Positions 47,931-59,789 of a stretch of DNA of 64,000 bases are shown piece by piece. The notes beneath the pieces are model-generated. The model did not search any database. It was given only the letters and a program-made list of their open reading frames with translations, and was not told the origin of the DNA. The DNA comes from Isoetes taiwanensis. Taxonomy: Eukaryota; Streptophyta; Lycopodiopsida; Isoetales; Isoetaceae. The stretch spans positions 12,137,785-12,201,784 of the forward strand of contig JAJEKV010000038.1 in the NCBI GenBank assembly GCA_021234155.1, in the 5' to 3' direction. A program made the translations under genes and the position numbers. Position 1 is the first letter of the stretch; each line of letters begins with the position of its first letter.

Positions 47931-49932
47931 AATTCATAAAATGCTTCATTTTAAAGCTTTATCACCTAAAATCTAGGAGTTGGGAACCTAATCGTGCAAT
48001 CCAAAAAAAATGCTTTTAACTTTTAAAAGGATGCAAATGTGTCATATGCCAACAAAAACGCATCATGAGAAAGAAAAAAATAGCATCTATGACTTTGGTT
48101 GGCATACTACATTTTTTTTTAGTGATAAGAAAAAAAGAAAATGTAACACACCTCGTTTGGCTGCCATCAAATCCTCAACATGCAATAGCAAAAGATCAAC
48201 TGCAATCATTTTGTCAAAAAATTCCTTTGTCAAGACATTTAGAATATTTCACGTATGATTTTTTGCAAGCATCAAATACATCTATATGCCTTGGGGCTCA
48301 GAGAAAATCAAATGTAATTATTCATGTCTTAAGCATGAAACAGTAAATTTTTACTACCTGGTTACAAAGGAAAAACTGTCCTTGCAAGAATCCCTGCTCT
48401 AAACACCACAATTCAAGAACATCTGCTCTGCCTAAGCCTACTCTAATCTGATTTGCTTACTGCTACACCAAGCCCTGCTGCTTTGTTTAATTAAAGAATT
48501 TCTGCTAATCTCTCTTCTTTTCTACCAAGCTGCTGCTCTGTTTAGTTAAAGCTTTGATGCAATTTCTGTAGTCTCCAGAAAACACACAAAACGCACAGCC
48601 CATGATCTGCGCTCAAAACGTACAAACACACAGCCCATGATCTGCTCTCAAAACGTACAGCCAGAATCGTCCAGAATCGTCCAGAATCGTCCACCACAGA
48701 GACGTCCGCCACAGCAAAGAAGCACAAAAGCGGGAAAAAGCAAGCAAAAGGAAAGAAACTAAAAAATAGGCATGCAAATTGAAAAAGGGCCACCACGTGG
48801 CTGTAGATATTTAAAAGAATCTGTTACATTAAAAACTCTGTTCTTATTAATTAAATAAACGTTACAACATTAAATATGTTCAGCCTACGTGTAACAAACT
48901 AACAAATGATAAAAAGTTGTTGAAACTTCTCGACAAGAATCAGCTGCCAGCATTTTCCCTGCATAAACTTCTTGCAAGTTTCTTGCAAGTTTCTTTTCCC
49001 GCACTCCAAATAATACCGCAGGCTTCAAATAATACCGCAGGCTTCAGCGTCTTTGTTCTACAATCTCTTCACCTGCTTCAAGGATCAAGAATCATGGATT
49101 TGCAAGAGGTAAACATGAAAGATTAGTAAATAAAAAATCAGAGTCTAATGAGAAGCATTGCAAAAGATCAGCTTTACCTTTTAGAGATAGATTTTCTGGT
49201 CAGCTTCTTCGTCGGAGCTTCTTGGAACGACCGGCTATGGGCTGTTCTTGGGCCTGAAAACCCTGGTTATGATCACTTGCAGGGATCGCCAGCAGGTGAG
49301 GTAGAGGTGGCAGAGGTCCGGATAAGAATGGAAGCTCGAGGTCTGAAAAATCATGGCAGAGATCGGCTTTCCATTTTAGAAATAGATTTTCCCTTAAAAA
49401 AATCATGGCAGAGATCGGCTTTCACTTAAAAAAATCATGGCAGAGATCGGCTTCTTGGAAGAACCGGCTATGGTTATGATCACTTCTTGGAAAACCCTGG
49501 CTTATTGGAAGAACCGGGCTTTATGGTCGCTTGGAAAACCTCGGCTTCTTGGAAGAACCGGGATATGGCTTCCACGGCTTCTTAGCAAGTATGGTGACAA
49601 AAACCATCAATCCGGACGGCCCGAATCGCGGCAAGCCAAATTTGGCCGACTCGCAAATCATCTGGCACGTGACTAAACAAAAACCATCGGCCATTTTGGC
49701 ATAGCCGCTTTGCCTTGGCCGACTTGGCCGACTCCTTCGACCTGGCCGCGTCTGGACTTGCCCAACTGCTTTGCCCTAGCCGATTCCTTTGCATTTGCCC
49801 ATGTGCGACTACTTTGCCCTAACCCTAGCATCTAACCCTAACAACTTCTAACCCTAACAGTTTTCTGCCGTTTTTTATTTAGCCTACTCAAATATTTCAT
49901 TGCGTGGTTTCGAATTCCCCTCTATCTTTTTT
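47931..49932. other. Noncoding spacer upstream of transposase, copy B
   Basis: No gene is supported here. It contains three tandem copies of CCAGAATCGT at 48,661-48,690, preceded by two copies of a 37-bp unit with 'cccatgatctg' and 'aaaacgtaca' (about 48,590-48,660). There is a doublet of 'aataccgcaggcttc' near 49,011-49,043. Short CCCTAA runs (about 49,817-49,858) look like chance telomere-like motifs. The frames in this stretch are not conserved in copy A. Confidence 0.6.
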
Positions 49933-49933
49933 T

Positions 49934-50040
49934 ATTCTTCCAACATATGTTGGAACTTCACATATGTATAGTGTTTGAGTCTTTTTTTTTATTCTTCCAA
50001 CATATGTTGGAACTTCACATATGTATAGTGTTTGAGTCTT
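49934..50040. repeat. Two tandem 57-bp units with perfect palindromes
   Basis: Each unit contains the perfect 18-bp palindrome TTCCAACATATGTTGGAA (49,938-49,955 and 49,995-50,012), followed by 'cttcacatatgtatagtg' and 'tttgagtc'. The arms are those of the large spacer array, but the centre is ATAT. They lie about 1 kb upstream of the first identified transposase exon. Confidence 0.85.
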
Positions 50041-50239
50041 TGCTAGTTCTTTTTTTTCTTTCATCCCATGTGCTAGAAGTTCACTAGAATAGTTCTTGAG
50101 TAGATTGCTAGTTCTTTTTCTTCTTTCATCCCATGTGCTAGAAGTTCACTAGAATACTTCTTGAGTAGATTGCTAGTTCTTTTTTTTCTTTCATCCAGCA
50201 TGTGCTAGAAGTTCACTAGAATAATTCTTGAGTAGATTC
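50041..50239. repeat. Three tandem 65-bp units
   Basis: Units start at 50,041, 50,106 and 50,171. Each has 'tgctagttct', a pyrimidine run, then 'tgctagaagttcactagaat' and 'ttcttgagtagat'. The role is unknown; the position suggests the upstream control region of the transposase gene. Confidence 0.85.
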
Positions 50240-50432
50240 ACCTACAAACTAATACAATTTGTACTAATTCCGGTCACTTCGACATTTGCATAGGTTGGCA
50301 CTAAAAGAAGCAAACCAGTTCATTGTGATTTTTAAGGTGACTACAAAGTACTTATTTAATTACGTAAGTCATGTAAATTATCAAGCTCTCCATCCCCAAC
50401 AATATTTGACATTTTTTATTGCAAGTTTTTTC

Positions 50433-51024
50433 ACATGCGTTGGAACTGTTTATCTAGGTTCAAGAAGCTCGAAAGATTTACATATTGGAATACACATATA
50501 AATATCAAGGCCATTATGGCAACTCAGGTGTGTATGCCATTAACTAGTCATATTTTATTATGAGCATTATGTAACCAAATAGTAAATGGAACTTTCACTC
50601 CTAATGAAACTTTCACTACAAGATTCTAAACCAGAAATTCGCCTTTTGTACAAAACCAAAACATGCAATTTTATTCATTTCTGATAAATTAAGTTTCTCA
50701 TTTGATATTGTAGGTTTGGAGCTAAAAAGAAGCAACAGTACCTTTCGTTATGGTTTCTAAGGTACCTACAACTACTTGTTTTAATTTAAATAAGAAATGT
50801 GAATCGACTTAGCTACATGTGTAGGTTACCCCCAATTCATCTATTCAAATTATTCTATCTTATAACAATCAACATGTGTTGGAACTTTTCTAATAAGGTT
50901 CAAGAAGCTTAAACAACAAATAGACGCTGCCATTTATATACAAGTTATAAAGACGCTATGGCTTCTCAGGTGTGGATGTCACTAACTATTCAAATTATAA
51001 AATCGTTATGTGCATTATGTAACT
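50433..51024 (+). repeat. Duplicated exon-like block upstream of the transposase ORF
   Basis: Two related blocks, 50,433-50,576 and 50,873-51,024, both begin with 'tgttggaact' or a close variant. Both continue through 'ggttcaagaagct' and end at 'ctcaggtgtg' followed by 'gcattatgtaac'. Each has an AG before 'gttcaag' and a CAG|GTGTG at the other side, as a short exon would. A third possible mini-exon lies at about 50,713-50,759 between TTGTAG and AAG|GTACCT. They could be 5' exons of the transposase gene or only repeats; the frames are not long enough to tell. Confidence 0.45.
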
Positions 51025-51042
51025 AAGGAAAAGTGTTGCTTA

Positions 51043-54000
51043 CAGAGCAAGGAAATCCAAGAAGGAATGCATGTTACACTCATGGAGAATGATACAGATG
51101 TAGCAGAAGGAACAATATTCACCATGGATCCAAGCAGATATTGCCACAACCAAATATTAGGTGATGGATATGTCAGCATTTCTTTAAAGGTTGTTTATGA
51201 CAAACCTACAAATCCATCACATAATTATCTACTGGAGCATGTTGGTTCTTTTGTGAGATGGAAGAAAAGCAACTTGAGACCACAGTTAACAGGTGCACCA
51301 AATGTTGAAAATCATGCTTTCAAGTCCGGAAGGTAATGACCTCACCTAGAGAAAACAGTCACAAGTTCAATCCAGATGATAGATCTACATGGGCAGGCAA
51401 TAGGGTGATTGTCCTAGACAAGGAGAACAATAAGTTGGGATTCGCTTTTATTGTTGTGGCATTTACAAATGAAGTTGTTGACAGTGCCTACTTGGGAGAA
51501 GATGACCTTGGAATTACAGTGTTTGAGATGATGGTTGATGATAGCTCATTCGAGATTGGAAAACTTATGCGATGGCCTATCAAAAACTTGATATTACTCA
51601 ATGGGGAATCGTTGCTTGGGGAAAAGCATATAATTGATGAAGAAGTTACTAATGTGGGGGGCGGAATGAAGAAATACAAGCGTCCTTATCGTTTTATAAA
51701 GAGGAAGAGAGCCAAATTAGTGGTGAAAAAAAAAGTCAAGACCGACCCTTGTGATATGGAGAATATTGCTATTGTTGCATCTATTGATTGTTGTCCAAAG
51801 CATTGTTGTCAATATGCTAATCGAGAGAAGATACTAATTGCCCGAACTGAATATCATTCTTTGAAATTTGATGATCAGACAACTTTCACATATGATAGCT
51901 TTGCAGCAAGTGTAAAAGGTGAAGATGGAAAGTACGAAGGCATGTTATTTGATGGGAATGTTATATGTTGTAAAGGATGGTATACAATTTATGGGATTTG
52001 CAAAGCCACTTTCTATAATAGGAGGAACAAATGGCTTAATGGAGCAAAAAAGGGCATGCATGGAAACAAACTTGTAAAGCGAAGTACGGAAAGAATGGAA
52101 GCTGCAAAAGTTGCACTTACACAATTGATAGATGTTACAGCTAATCAGATGCCACATCGAAGTAGAATTACATGTGATGGAGAGAGAGATTATCAAAAGG
52201 TGATGCCACCTACCTACAATATGATGTCCATGTTAAAGGAAGTGAATGAATCTCTAAGCATGCAAGGGCTGCCACACATCTCCCAATCTAGCTTTAGCCG
52301 CTTGTGGAATGAAGATTTCAAAGATGTCCTTATTTCACGAGAGAACAGTAGCTTCTCCAAATGCGAAACATGTACAGATTTAAAGAATAGGCTGGAAAGC
52401 ACAAAAAACCCATTGGGAGAGGGAGATGCCGTTATAAAATGGATAGGCACAACATGGAGCAAAGGGGTTGTCGCAACATTTATTATTCATGGAGATATTT
52501 GTCTTCCGGGAGGTCAAGAGGAATTTTTGTGTTTGATACATGATAAGATGGATCAAAAGAAAACATGCATTCCTAGATTAAAACCGAATCCAAACACCAC
52601 GAAGAATGCTATGCAATTGCCTATGGCTTTGGCAGGAATCCTTACTCATGGGCATGGCCCTGCTTCATATGGTCATTTTGCCACATGGAATTGGTCATTT
52701 GACCCAAACTTTACAATAGGTTCTATTGCAAAATGTTTGCGGAATTTAGAGAGTTACAACGTTGGAGATAGAGGAGATTTAACTCCAACTTTCACCTCAG
52801 CAACGCAACCCCTTCATAAAGCATTGCTAACAAGAACAGATGGCAAGCAATTAACCAAAGTGGAGCATCATGATTTTAAGCCTCTGCCAAAGGTTCTCCT
52901 CTTGCAGGTTGACAATTGTGTCTCTGAGAACAAGAATCGATTTGTCTTGGCATACTTGGCGATGTTAGTGGCAAGGGGACATTTTAAAGAGATAGTGATG
53001 GCGTTTCTTATGGTTGGACATACACATGAAGATATTGATGCATTCTTTAGCAGATTTGGGGACAGTTTAAGAAAGCGGCATGCACACACTTTGCCTCAAT
53101 TGTTTGAAATGTATGAAACATGTGTATCTGCTAGAAATGTTCCATATCTCATACAAGAAGTCCCTAATTTTAAGAAATTTGTGGATGGTTATATAGAAGA
53201 TGGTCGCCATAAGTTGGTGGGGCATACGAAGCCATTACATTTTCGATTATATCTGGATGATAAAGGAGATCCTAAAATGCAGTATAAGGTGCACCCTAAG
53301 CAGGCAACATGGGAGCCTGAAGATGGTATTGAACTTTTTAAAAAAAATGATGTTGGTAGGCAAATATTGCCCGATGGTGAACTCCCGAGCACTGCCCCTT
53401 AATGAACATATGAGGGAGGAGGAAAATATCATATCTGGTATTTCAAAATACATAGATTTTTGGAAAATAGGGTTAAATGGACGTTTTGCACACTCCAAAT
53501 ATCAAGAAATAGTGCAGCCAATTATTACATATTGGGAAAATGTCATAGCTGAACTACAGGAATCTCCAGTAAGAAATTCCAAGTTACAAGATGGATTTTG
53601 GCCTCGCTCACAGTGGATGCTCCATCATGTAGAAGATGCTCCTATTATGATGACTGACAATGAAGAAGAACATCATGAAGTGGTGTATTGTGGCCCTGCA
53701 AGTGGTAAACCAAAAGAGGAATTTAAGCCTGAAAAAGACATTATGGAAGGTATGTTTCTAATTGTGAGGCCTGATGATATGAAAGAGACTCCATTTTGGC
53801 TAGGTGCAGCATTGACTAATCCGACTAAACAAATGGATGGACTAAAAGAGTGTCTTCGAGTTCACATCCAATGGTGGAAGCCACTCACTAGGGGTAAGAA
53901 AAGTTTGAAAGATCAATACAATGGATGTTGCTACAAAAGATGGAAGCCAAATCCAAGTGAACAACGACAATGGGTGGATGTTCAATCGGTAATCTATGGT

Positions 54001-54105
54001 TGGAAAGCAAAGACCTCTGCAATTTCCATGAAACAGCTTGAAAAAATACCAGACGATGTAGTTGCTGTTGTTCAAAGTCATTTGGAATTATGTACTGATG
54101 ATTAA
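51043..54105 (+). CDS. DUF7869-type DDE-like transposase, copy B
   Basis: The protein has about 1,020 residues, in three open pieces that I read as one gene. It enters after a splice acceptor TTGCTTACAG at 51,042. Piece 1 (to about 51,333) has a small domain 'GMHVTLM..AEGTIF' to 'VRWKKSNLRP' that recalls plant DUF8039. Piece 2 (51,336-53,402) starts with a second domain of similar plan ('GNRVIVLDKENNKLG' to 'RWPI..L.LLNGE'), then a Lys-rich stretch and a CC-HCC cysteine cluster (about 51,786-51,815). Then come 'CCKGWYTIYGICKATFYNRR', 'LLLQVDNCVSENKNRF' (about 52,900-52,945) and FLMVGHTHEDIDAFFS (about 53,005-53,055). The D-N-C and GHTHxDID blocks are hallmarks of DUF7869 proteins, which resemble RNase-H-fold transposases. 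Piece 3 (about 53,388-54,105) holds the C-terminal region 'FWLGAAL..HIQWW'. A one-base shift near 53,388 separates pieces 2 and 3. Catalytic activity is inferred. Confidence 0.8.
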
Positions 54106-55879
54106 CTTAATAAATGCCAAAGTACAATTCATTTTCTTCGCAATCGTTCCTTCTCATCACTATTTATTGTATGACATGATTATGAAATAATCAAAGACCA
54201 AGCACTCAATATTTCAAATCATTATGAATATAGATAAGTCTAAAAACCTTGAATAAGTCTAGATTTTCCTAAATATGTCATAAAACATTAAGAAGCTTGT
54301 AGTGTTTTTGAGTTATGCGGGATGCACAGATTCTTACTTGTTACTAGTCTTTATCATGGGCTGGAGCAAGTTGGAGGTTCAATTTTTCCAACGCATAGCG
54401 GGGGTCTCCACCACATATGCCAAAGAATATGTGGCATTTAACATCGGGTCCAAAAGTTACAAGACAAAAATAAGATGTAAGATATGTCCACATGAATAAA
54501 TTTCTAACATTTGTCAACACCAGCCCTAAAACCTTGGCTACTAAAATCTGTAGTGCCTTTATAGCTTGTTGAATCAATGACCATATTGCATGGTAATACT
54601 ACCAAGGAATTAATTAGCAGATACAACTGTAACCTAACACTAATAATCCTTTTTAATTGGACACTTCATATGGCCATCTCACTCGATCTATCCATGCCAA
54701 GTAATAAACAGAACATTTTTGTATCCACATTTATCTTTGTTAAAATTGGAAAATTTCAGTAGCATCAACTCAATGAGTTTATCCATGCCAAGCAACAAAC
54801 CATAATCCACCATTATCTCAGTTAAGATTGGAAACAATTAACAGCGTATATTGCTCAATAACAAAAATGTTGATCCTTTTTCCATTATCTGATCAACTAC
54901 AAAAACACTTGCCGCCAGATATAGGAGAACTTACAGCATACACAAAACGAGTGATCTGATGTCAAAATAAGAGCATGAAGCTTTTCACATGTTTCAAAGA
55001 CATCTTGTGCTTTTGTTGTATTTTGATGCCACGTTGGGGACATCAAAGCCACATGCAATACCATCCAATTCGTTAACACTAGATCACTACATGCGGAATA
55101 ATCAAAGCAAGAGAGATCTGGAGTGCCTAAATAGGGCAGCTGCACGTTGCTTCTCTTCTGTCGCCCCTATGACAGAGATAATTAAAATGAACTCCTTCTA
55201 TGCATGCTCAAAGAGGCCGCCTTCATTTTTCAATTCCATTAAAAAATGTCTTATCTAACCCCAAAATTTACTTGCAAGGTATGAGAAAACTAAATCATTA
55301 AACGTCCAGCAAATTGAAAAATATCCATGTTTTCCTTTTTTTCAAGATGAAACAATATACAGTTGAAAAGTTGATGGCTCTCAAGACAATGACCAAAACT
55401 TCCAAATCGTTTTTTCATTATTTGTTAAACACATTGCACTAAAAGTGCTGCACTTATGTTGCAAAACCCAATTCCAATCCAAAAAGTGTTGTTGTTCAAG
55501 GTAAACAAGCCTTATATCACCAAAGCTTGAAAGTTTTAACCCCGACAATTGTTGATCTGGAATATTATATAGCAAAAGCTACAAAGCTTATTCAAAGCTT
55601 ATTCAAAGCTTATTCAAAGCTTTGCAAATTTCCACAAAAAAAACCACAGAATCTTGTAAAATTAGCAAACAGGGCTGTCAAGTGATTTTTCATAGGATAT
55701 CTTATAAGTAAAAAGGGATGGAACATGTATAATCCACTAACAAAGGACGTGTTTATTTCTAGAAGTGCAGATTTTGTAGAGAGTGCATCATAGTATGATG
55801 AGGAGCAATATGGATGCATCAAACTAGTACAACATCTATTTGCCCACATTAATATTCTGATAAAGATGAGCATGGATAC
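54106..55879. other. Noncoding spacer downstream of transposase, copy B
   Basis: No gene is supported here. There are short repeats of 'ttattcaaagc' at 55,588-55,622. At 54,370-54,393 there is an inverted pair 'gttgga...tccaac' related to the palindrome arms. Confidence 0.6.
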
Positions 55880-56610
55880 TTATCCTCAGATTCAGATTCT
55901 TCCATTAGTTCACTGGATGGAGGTAGAGTACACTTTGATGATGACATTGACATCCTTCCTGCTACTATGATCATTCAACCTTGGAGAATCCATCATTAGA
56001 TGCTGCTTATGACTCTGCCTTGCAAGAAACTATCTTTTCTTGAAAAGATCAGGAAGGATTCAAGCCAAGCTCAAACTTGCATCGATGCCAAGTGCAGGTG
56101 ATTATGCATTTAAGACAGAAATCATAGACATTAAAGATCCTGTCACATTTAAAGAAGCAGCTTCCAACCCACTTTGGGTTGAAGCAACGAAGGGATGAAT
56201 ATGGAATGCTTATGAAGCAAAATACTTAGCAGCTGGTTTCAGAACTGCAGATCAAAACATAATTGGGAACAAATGGGTTTTCAAATCCAAGCACAATTAT
56301 GATGGAAGCATAGCTAGACACAAGACTGGGCTTGTAACTAGAGGATATGCCCAGGAGTTTGGCATAAAGTATCTAGATGTTTTTGCTCCTGTGACAAGAA
56401 TGATAAGAATTAGGCTGTCATTTGTGTTACCTACCATCAATTTAAGTTTCAAAAGTGCATTTCTCAATGGCTTAATTGCGTAAACCATATAGACCAGATT
56501 TGCAAACTTTGTGAAAAGTGTGAAGCAATAATCGGACGGTGCTAACTTAACAAAAAGTCTTCATGAGCTTAAGCATGCGCCCCAAGATGGCCACTAAAAC
56601 CGCCATGACA
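55880..56610 (+). pseudogene. Ty1/copia pol fragment, copy B
   Basis: Read across a few stops, the segment gives 'DPVTFKEAASNPLWVEA', then 'NIIGNKWVFKSKHNYDGS', 'GLVTRGYAQEFGIKYLDVFA', 'PVTRMIRIRLSFVL', 'FKSAFLNG', and, after a gap, 'KSLHELKHAP'. This is the start of the copia reverse-transcriptase (RVT_2) domain with the usual linker before it. The YVDD block and RNase H are absent. It is non-functional and shared with copy A (12,820-13,530). Confidence 0.88.
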
Positions 56611-57549
56611 CTAAGAAAATGAAACGCTCTTTTAGATGGACCTTTTAAACCGTGAAATGATTGACGTTTCATATAAATGGACACATTGTTTCGGGTCAAA
56701 CTATAATTGTTTGCTAAACGTGGTTAATTGTGATTGTTTGCTAGGATAGCTGTGTTTTGTTTGCCTTCTAGGCTTTGTTGCCTTTTAGAGTATGCTTTGC
56801 AACAAGACTTGATTTGAATGGTCGTTAAAGAACTAAAAACGGGGAGGAACAAGGATACTTATATACTCACCGTGTTGCTAAATTATCTACTAACCGATTC
56901 GTTGCCACGATTGCTTTTCGATTTGGAAAGCCGGAAGTTGAAACGAGCTTAATTCCGATTGCCGTCTTTTCTGGGGCAAAGTAATTTTGATCATAAATCA
57001 ACGGCTTTGTACTCAAATTTGGCTTCAAAAGATCGAGCAGATTTTTGGTCTTTTATTACTGTTTGCCATGATCTCAAAACACCATCTATGTCAAGATTAC
57101 CGGAAAACCAAATATGCAATAGTAGCATCAATTTAGGGCATGAACGACAATTAGATGGCAAGGATGAGGTCTACCTACCTCTGCCAGATATACCTTGGCT
57201 ATGGGGGCCGGCATTGATGAGCAAGAACTTGAACTCTACCCATATCGCCACCGATCCAAAGGTCTCACAAGCTACCTTCGGACATATGCGCTGACAGAGG
57301 GTTGCCCTCCCGCCTCGGGGGTGTGTTTGCATATTCTTTAATGCATAGTGCTTCATTGAAATTTGCAATTCCTCGTCACTCATCACTCAAATAGCTTCGA
57401 ATGGATTCCTCTGCAGTTTTCTTTCATCATTGCTTAGGAGGACCAAGCTCAGTTAGCTTGGTTTCTAAAGTGGTCTTACCAAAGAACAAATGACCACCGC
57501 TTGATTTACACCCAATAGTAAGTTTGGGTGATCATTGACATATTTCGAG
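56611..57549. other. Noncoding DNA after the copia fragment
   Basis: No gene is supported here. A 111-aa frame at 56,959-57,294 is not kept in copy A. A short motif GAGGGTTGCCCTC lies at 57,297; it is also seen at 39,296, next to another copy of the interspersed repeat. Confidence 0.5.
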
Positions 57550-57628
57550 TATATCTAACCGCATATACTAGAATATGCCATAAACCCACATGGACGAGGG
57601 CTTGCCCCCTAGGGGCAACCTAAAAAAA
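57550..57628. repeat. Interspersed repeat with GGGGCAA hairpin (3 of 4)
   Basis: It contains 'agaatatgccataaaccc', 'acatggacgaggg', and a hairpin with arms TTGCCCC and GGGGCAA around CTA. The copy A equivalent (14,451-14,510, the fourth member) has lost the hairpin's left half, reading 'gacaaggggcaacc'. Confidence 0.65.
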
Positions 57629-59789
57629 CCCGAGCATAAGAACTCAATATGTGTGTTTTTTATCAAGCTCTAGGTACCCACATCATAAATAATTCTATAT
57701 GATAATGATTGCCTTGAATTCTCGGTTCTAAGTACTGCAGTCGACCATGAAATTGTAGGACCACCCCAACTTTCCCATAGTTGTCTCTAAAGTTGGACAA
57801 CCTTGCATTAAGCAAAAAGAAAGCCGTGTCTCAAATATTCAACAATTATTCTTTACAAACATTGTGCTAAACAATTATTCAACATATTATTAATTTTGTC
57901 CACTTACATAATCAATTGTTAACGAAAACGGAACACCATAGGTCAATGTTGTATATTTGCTTCTATATATTTTCGAAATAAGTATAACCAGGTGGACACT
58001 AAATTTTGTCATAAGCACATGACTACAAAGTGTAGATATTTAGGCAAGGCTTTACTATTAGCATTTTGCATCCCCAACCATGATATAATCTACGAAAATG
58101 GAACCAACATATGTAAGGCGACCATAACAAAATCTCTTAAATGAGTTGTCCAATGTGACTATGATTCTGATTTATCCCTTGTTGCCAAAAAAACTCATTT
58201 TTTTCAAATTTATCATAGAAATGTGTATCATACAATGCGCTATTATGTTTGTAGGAAAAACTTGTAAGCCTCATTGAGATTATAGTTATTATAACAAGAA
58301 ATTTATCGCGGCGGCCTTGGCCGCCGCGAACATTTCTCTTCAAAGGAAAGTAAGAAGAGACCTTGTGGGAAAGATATTCGATGCAACCACCAGAATGAAT
58401 ATTTCTCTTTAAGAAAAGAAGGAATGAAAGAGACCTAGTGAGAAAGATGTTCGATTTAAAGAAGCAATAGTAATAGATCCTAAATACTATTTTATTAACT
58501 TTGAATATTGGATTTGTTAAATTCCTTCAATTCTCTAAATTCCCTCCAAGTTGCTTCGACATCGCGTTGTATTCCCTTAGATCCTCTCTAGGCTCCTTTA
58601 AATTATTTTAGGGTTACTCAGTATTAGAAAGGTCTGTCAAGATCTCTTAGAAAGGTCAAATGTGAGAAAATGAGAGGAATGCATAGTGCTTACACATTGA
58701 CATAATTATACATTTTATAACACACTTGATTCAGTACAAAAAATACAACCAAGGCAAAAATTTTTGGTAAGACTTGCTATTTTTTATGTCCATTTGTATA
58801 TGGTATTGCAAGGAATAATTGGAAATAATTCCTATGACATCGAGTGTTGTGCACACATTAAATACCAACGTTAAATTCTAACATTGTAGAGCGATACGCT
58901 GAAATACCAAGAGATTTCAAGTTAAAAGTGGACTACACGTGATACATATATTAAAATTAAAACCACAGTTGCAATCTGAATTATGGTCTTGTTTGAACCT
59001 TCCCATTTAGCCGAAGATACGATCTTTTATATCCAGCTTGACTACACTTCAATTGTTAAGTTACTTGAGCTATTGCCCTAATGATTCCCTTTCTAATTAA
59101 TTACCTTCTCACATTTGATGAGAAAAATGAAGAATACATAGCATAGGGTTTGCGCACTGATTATACGGAGATGCCAAATATTAGACTTGTATCTCTTCTA
59201 GCCCCAAATATTAGGCATGTATATGTTCTGCCTATTATCCAATAGGGGCTCTAAAGATGCTTTGTAGCAATATTTCAACTTTCTTCATGATCAAAAGGGT
59301 AAAAACTTGACACAAGCTAAGAATTTCTTTTCCCCTAATTTCACTTGCAAACCATTGAAATTATTTTGATGACGTGGCACAAAAGCTGGTAAAGTTCGAA
59401 ATCGATTTGGCCTGGGTGTCAATTTATTAGGCTAAAATTGGCCTTCGTGTGAATTGATCAGGCAAAATGGGCTGGGTCAGAACTGCTGGTTGTCGAATTG
59501 TTTAAGGAGTTGTAGTTCTGCCCCTTTCTGGTTGCCAATTTACAACTAAATTGAACTAAATCTAACAAAGCAATTAGACTTGGTTAATCTGTGTAATCAG
59601 GTTGGAATGACAGTGCTTGTGCTGCTGAAGATCTGTGGATTAACAAAATGGGTGTTTGCCCTACTGAAGAAAAAACGAAGCTCTTGTGTTTTTTTAGCAG
59701 ATAAAAATAACAGCGGAAAGCCTTCGGTATTCAAATTAGGAGTCAATTTGGTAGCAAAAGACAGCATCAGAAAGCAGGAAAGAACTTCG
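57629..59789. other. Noncoding DNA
   Basis: No gene is supported here. The sequence is AT-rich and matches copy A closely except at 58,306-58,329, where a GC-only palindrome interrupts it. Confidence 0.55.
58306..58329. repeat. GC-rich perfect palindrome present only in copy B
   Basis: The arms TCGCGGCGGCC (58,306-58,316) and GGCCGCCGCGA (58,319-58,329) are exact reverse complements with only TT between them. The surroundings are strongly AT-rich. Copy A reads 'gtagtggcggccttgacg' and then 'tattttattctc' at the same place (about 15,166), so only the central part is shared. Confidence 0.7.

Noticed and set aside
49817-49858. CCCTAA-type runs resembling plant telomere repeats.
   Set aside because: They are only short, interrupted pieces of CCCTAA without tandem regularity. 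Probably chance in a C/T/A-rich stretch.
53200-53387. N-terminal 60 codons of the open frame ending at 54,105.
   Set aside because: This part overlaps the transposase main frame and reads it out of phase. Only the part after about 53,388 is real coding sequence.
57295-57628. A Helitron 3' end at the GGGGCAA hairpin.
   Set aside because: There is a hairpin, but no CTRR end at the proper distance and no Rep/helicase gene in the window. Left as an unclassified repeat.
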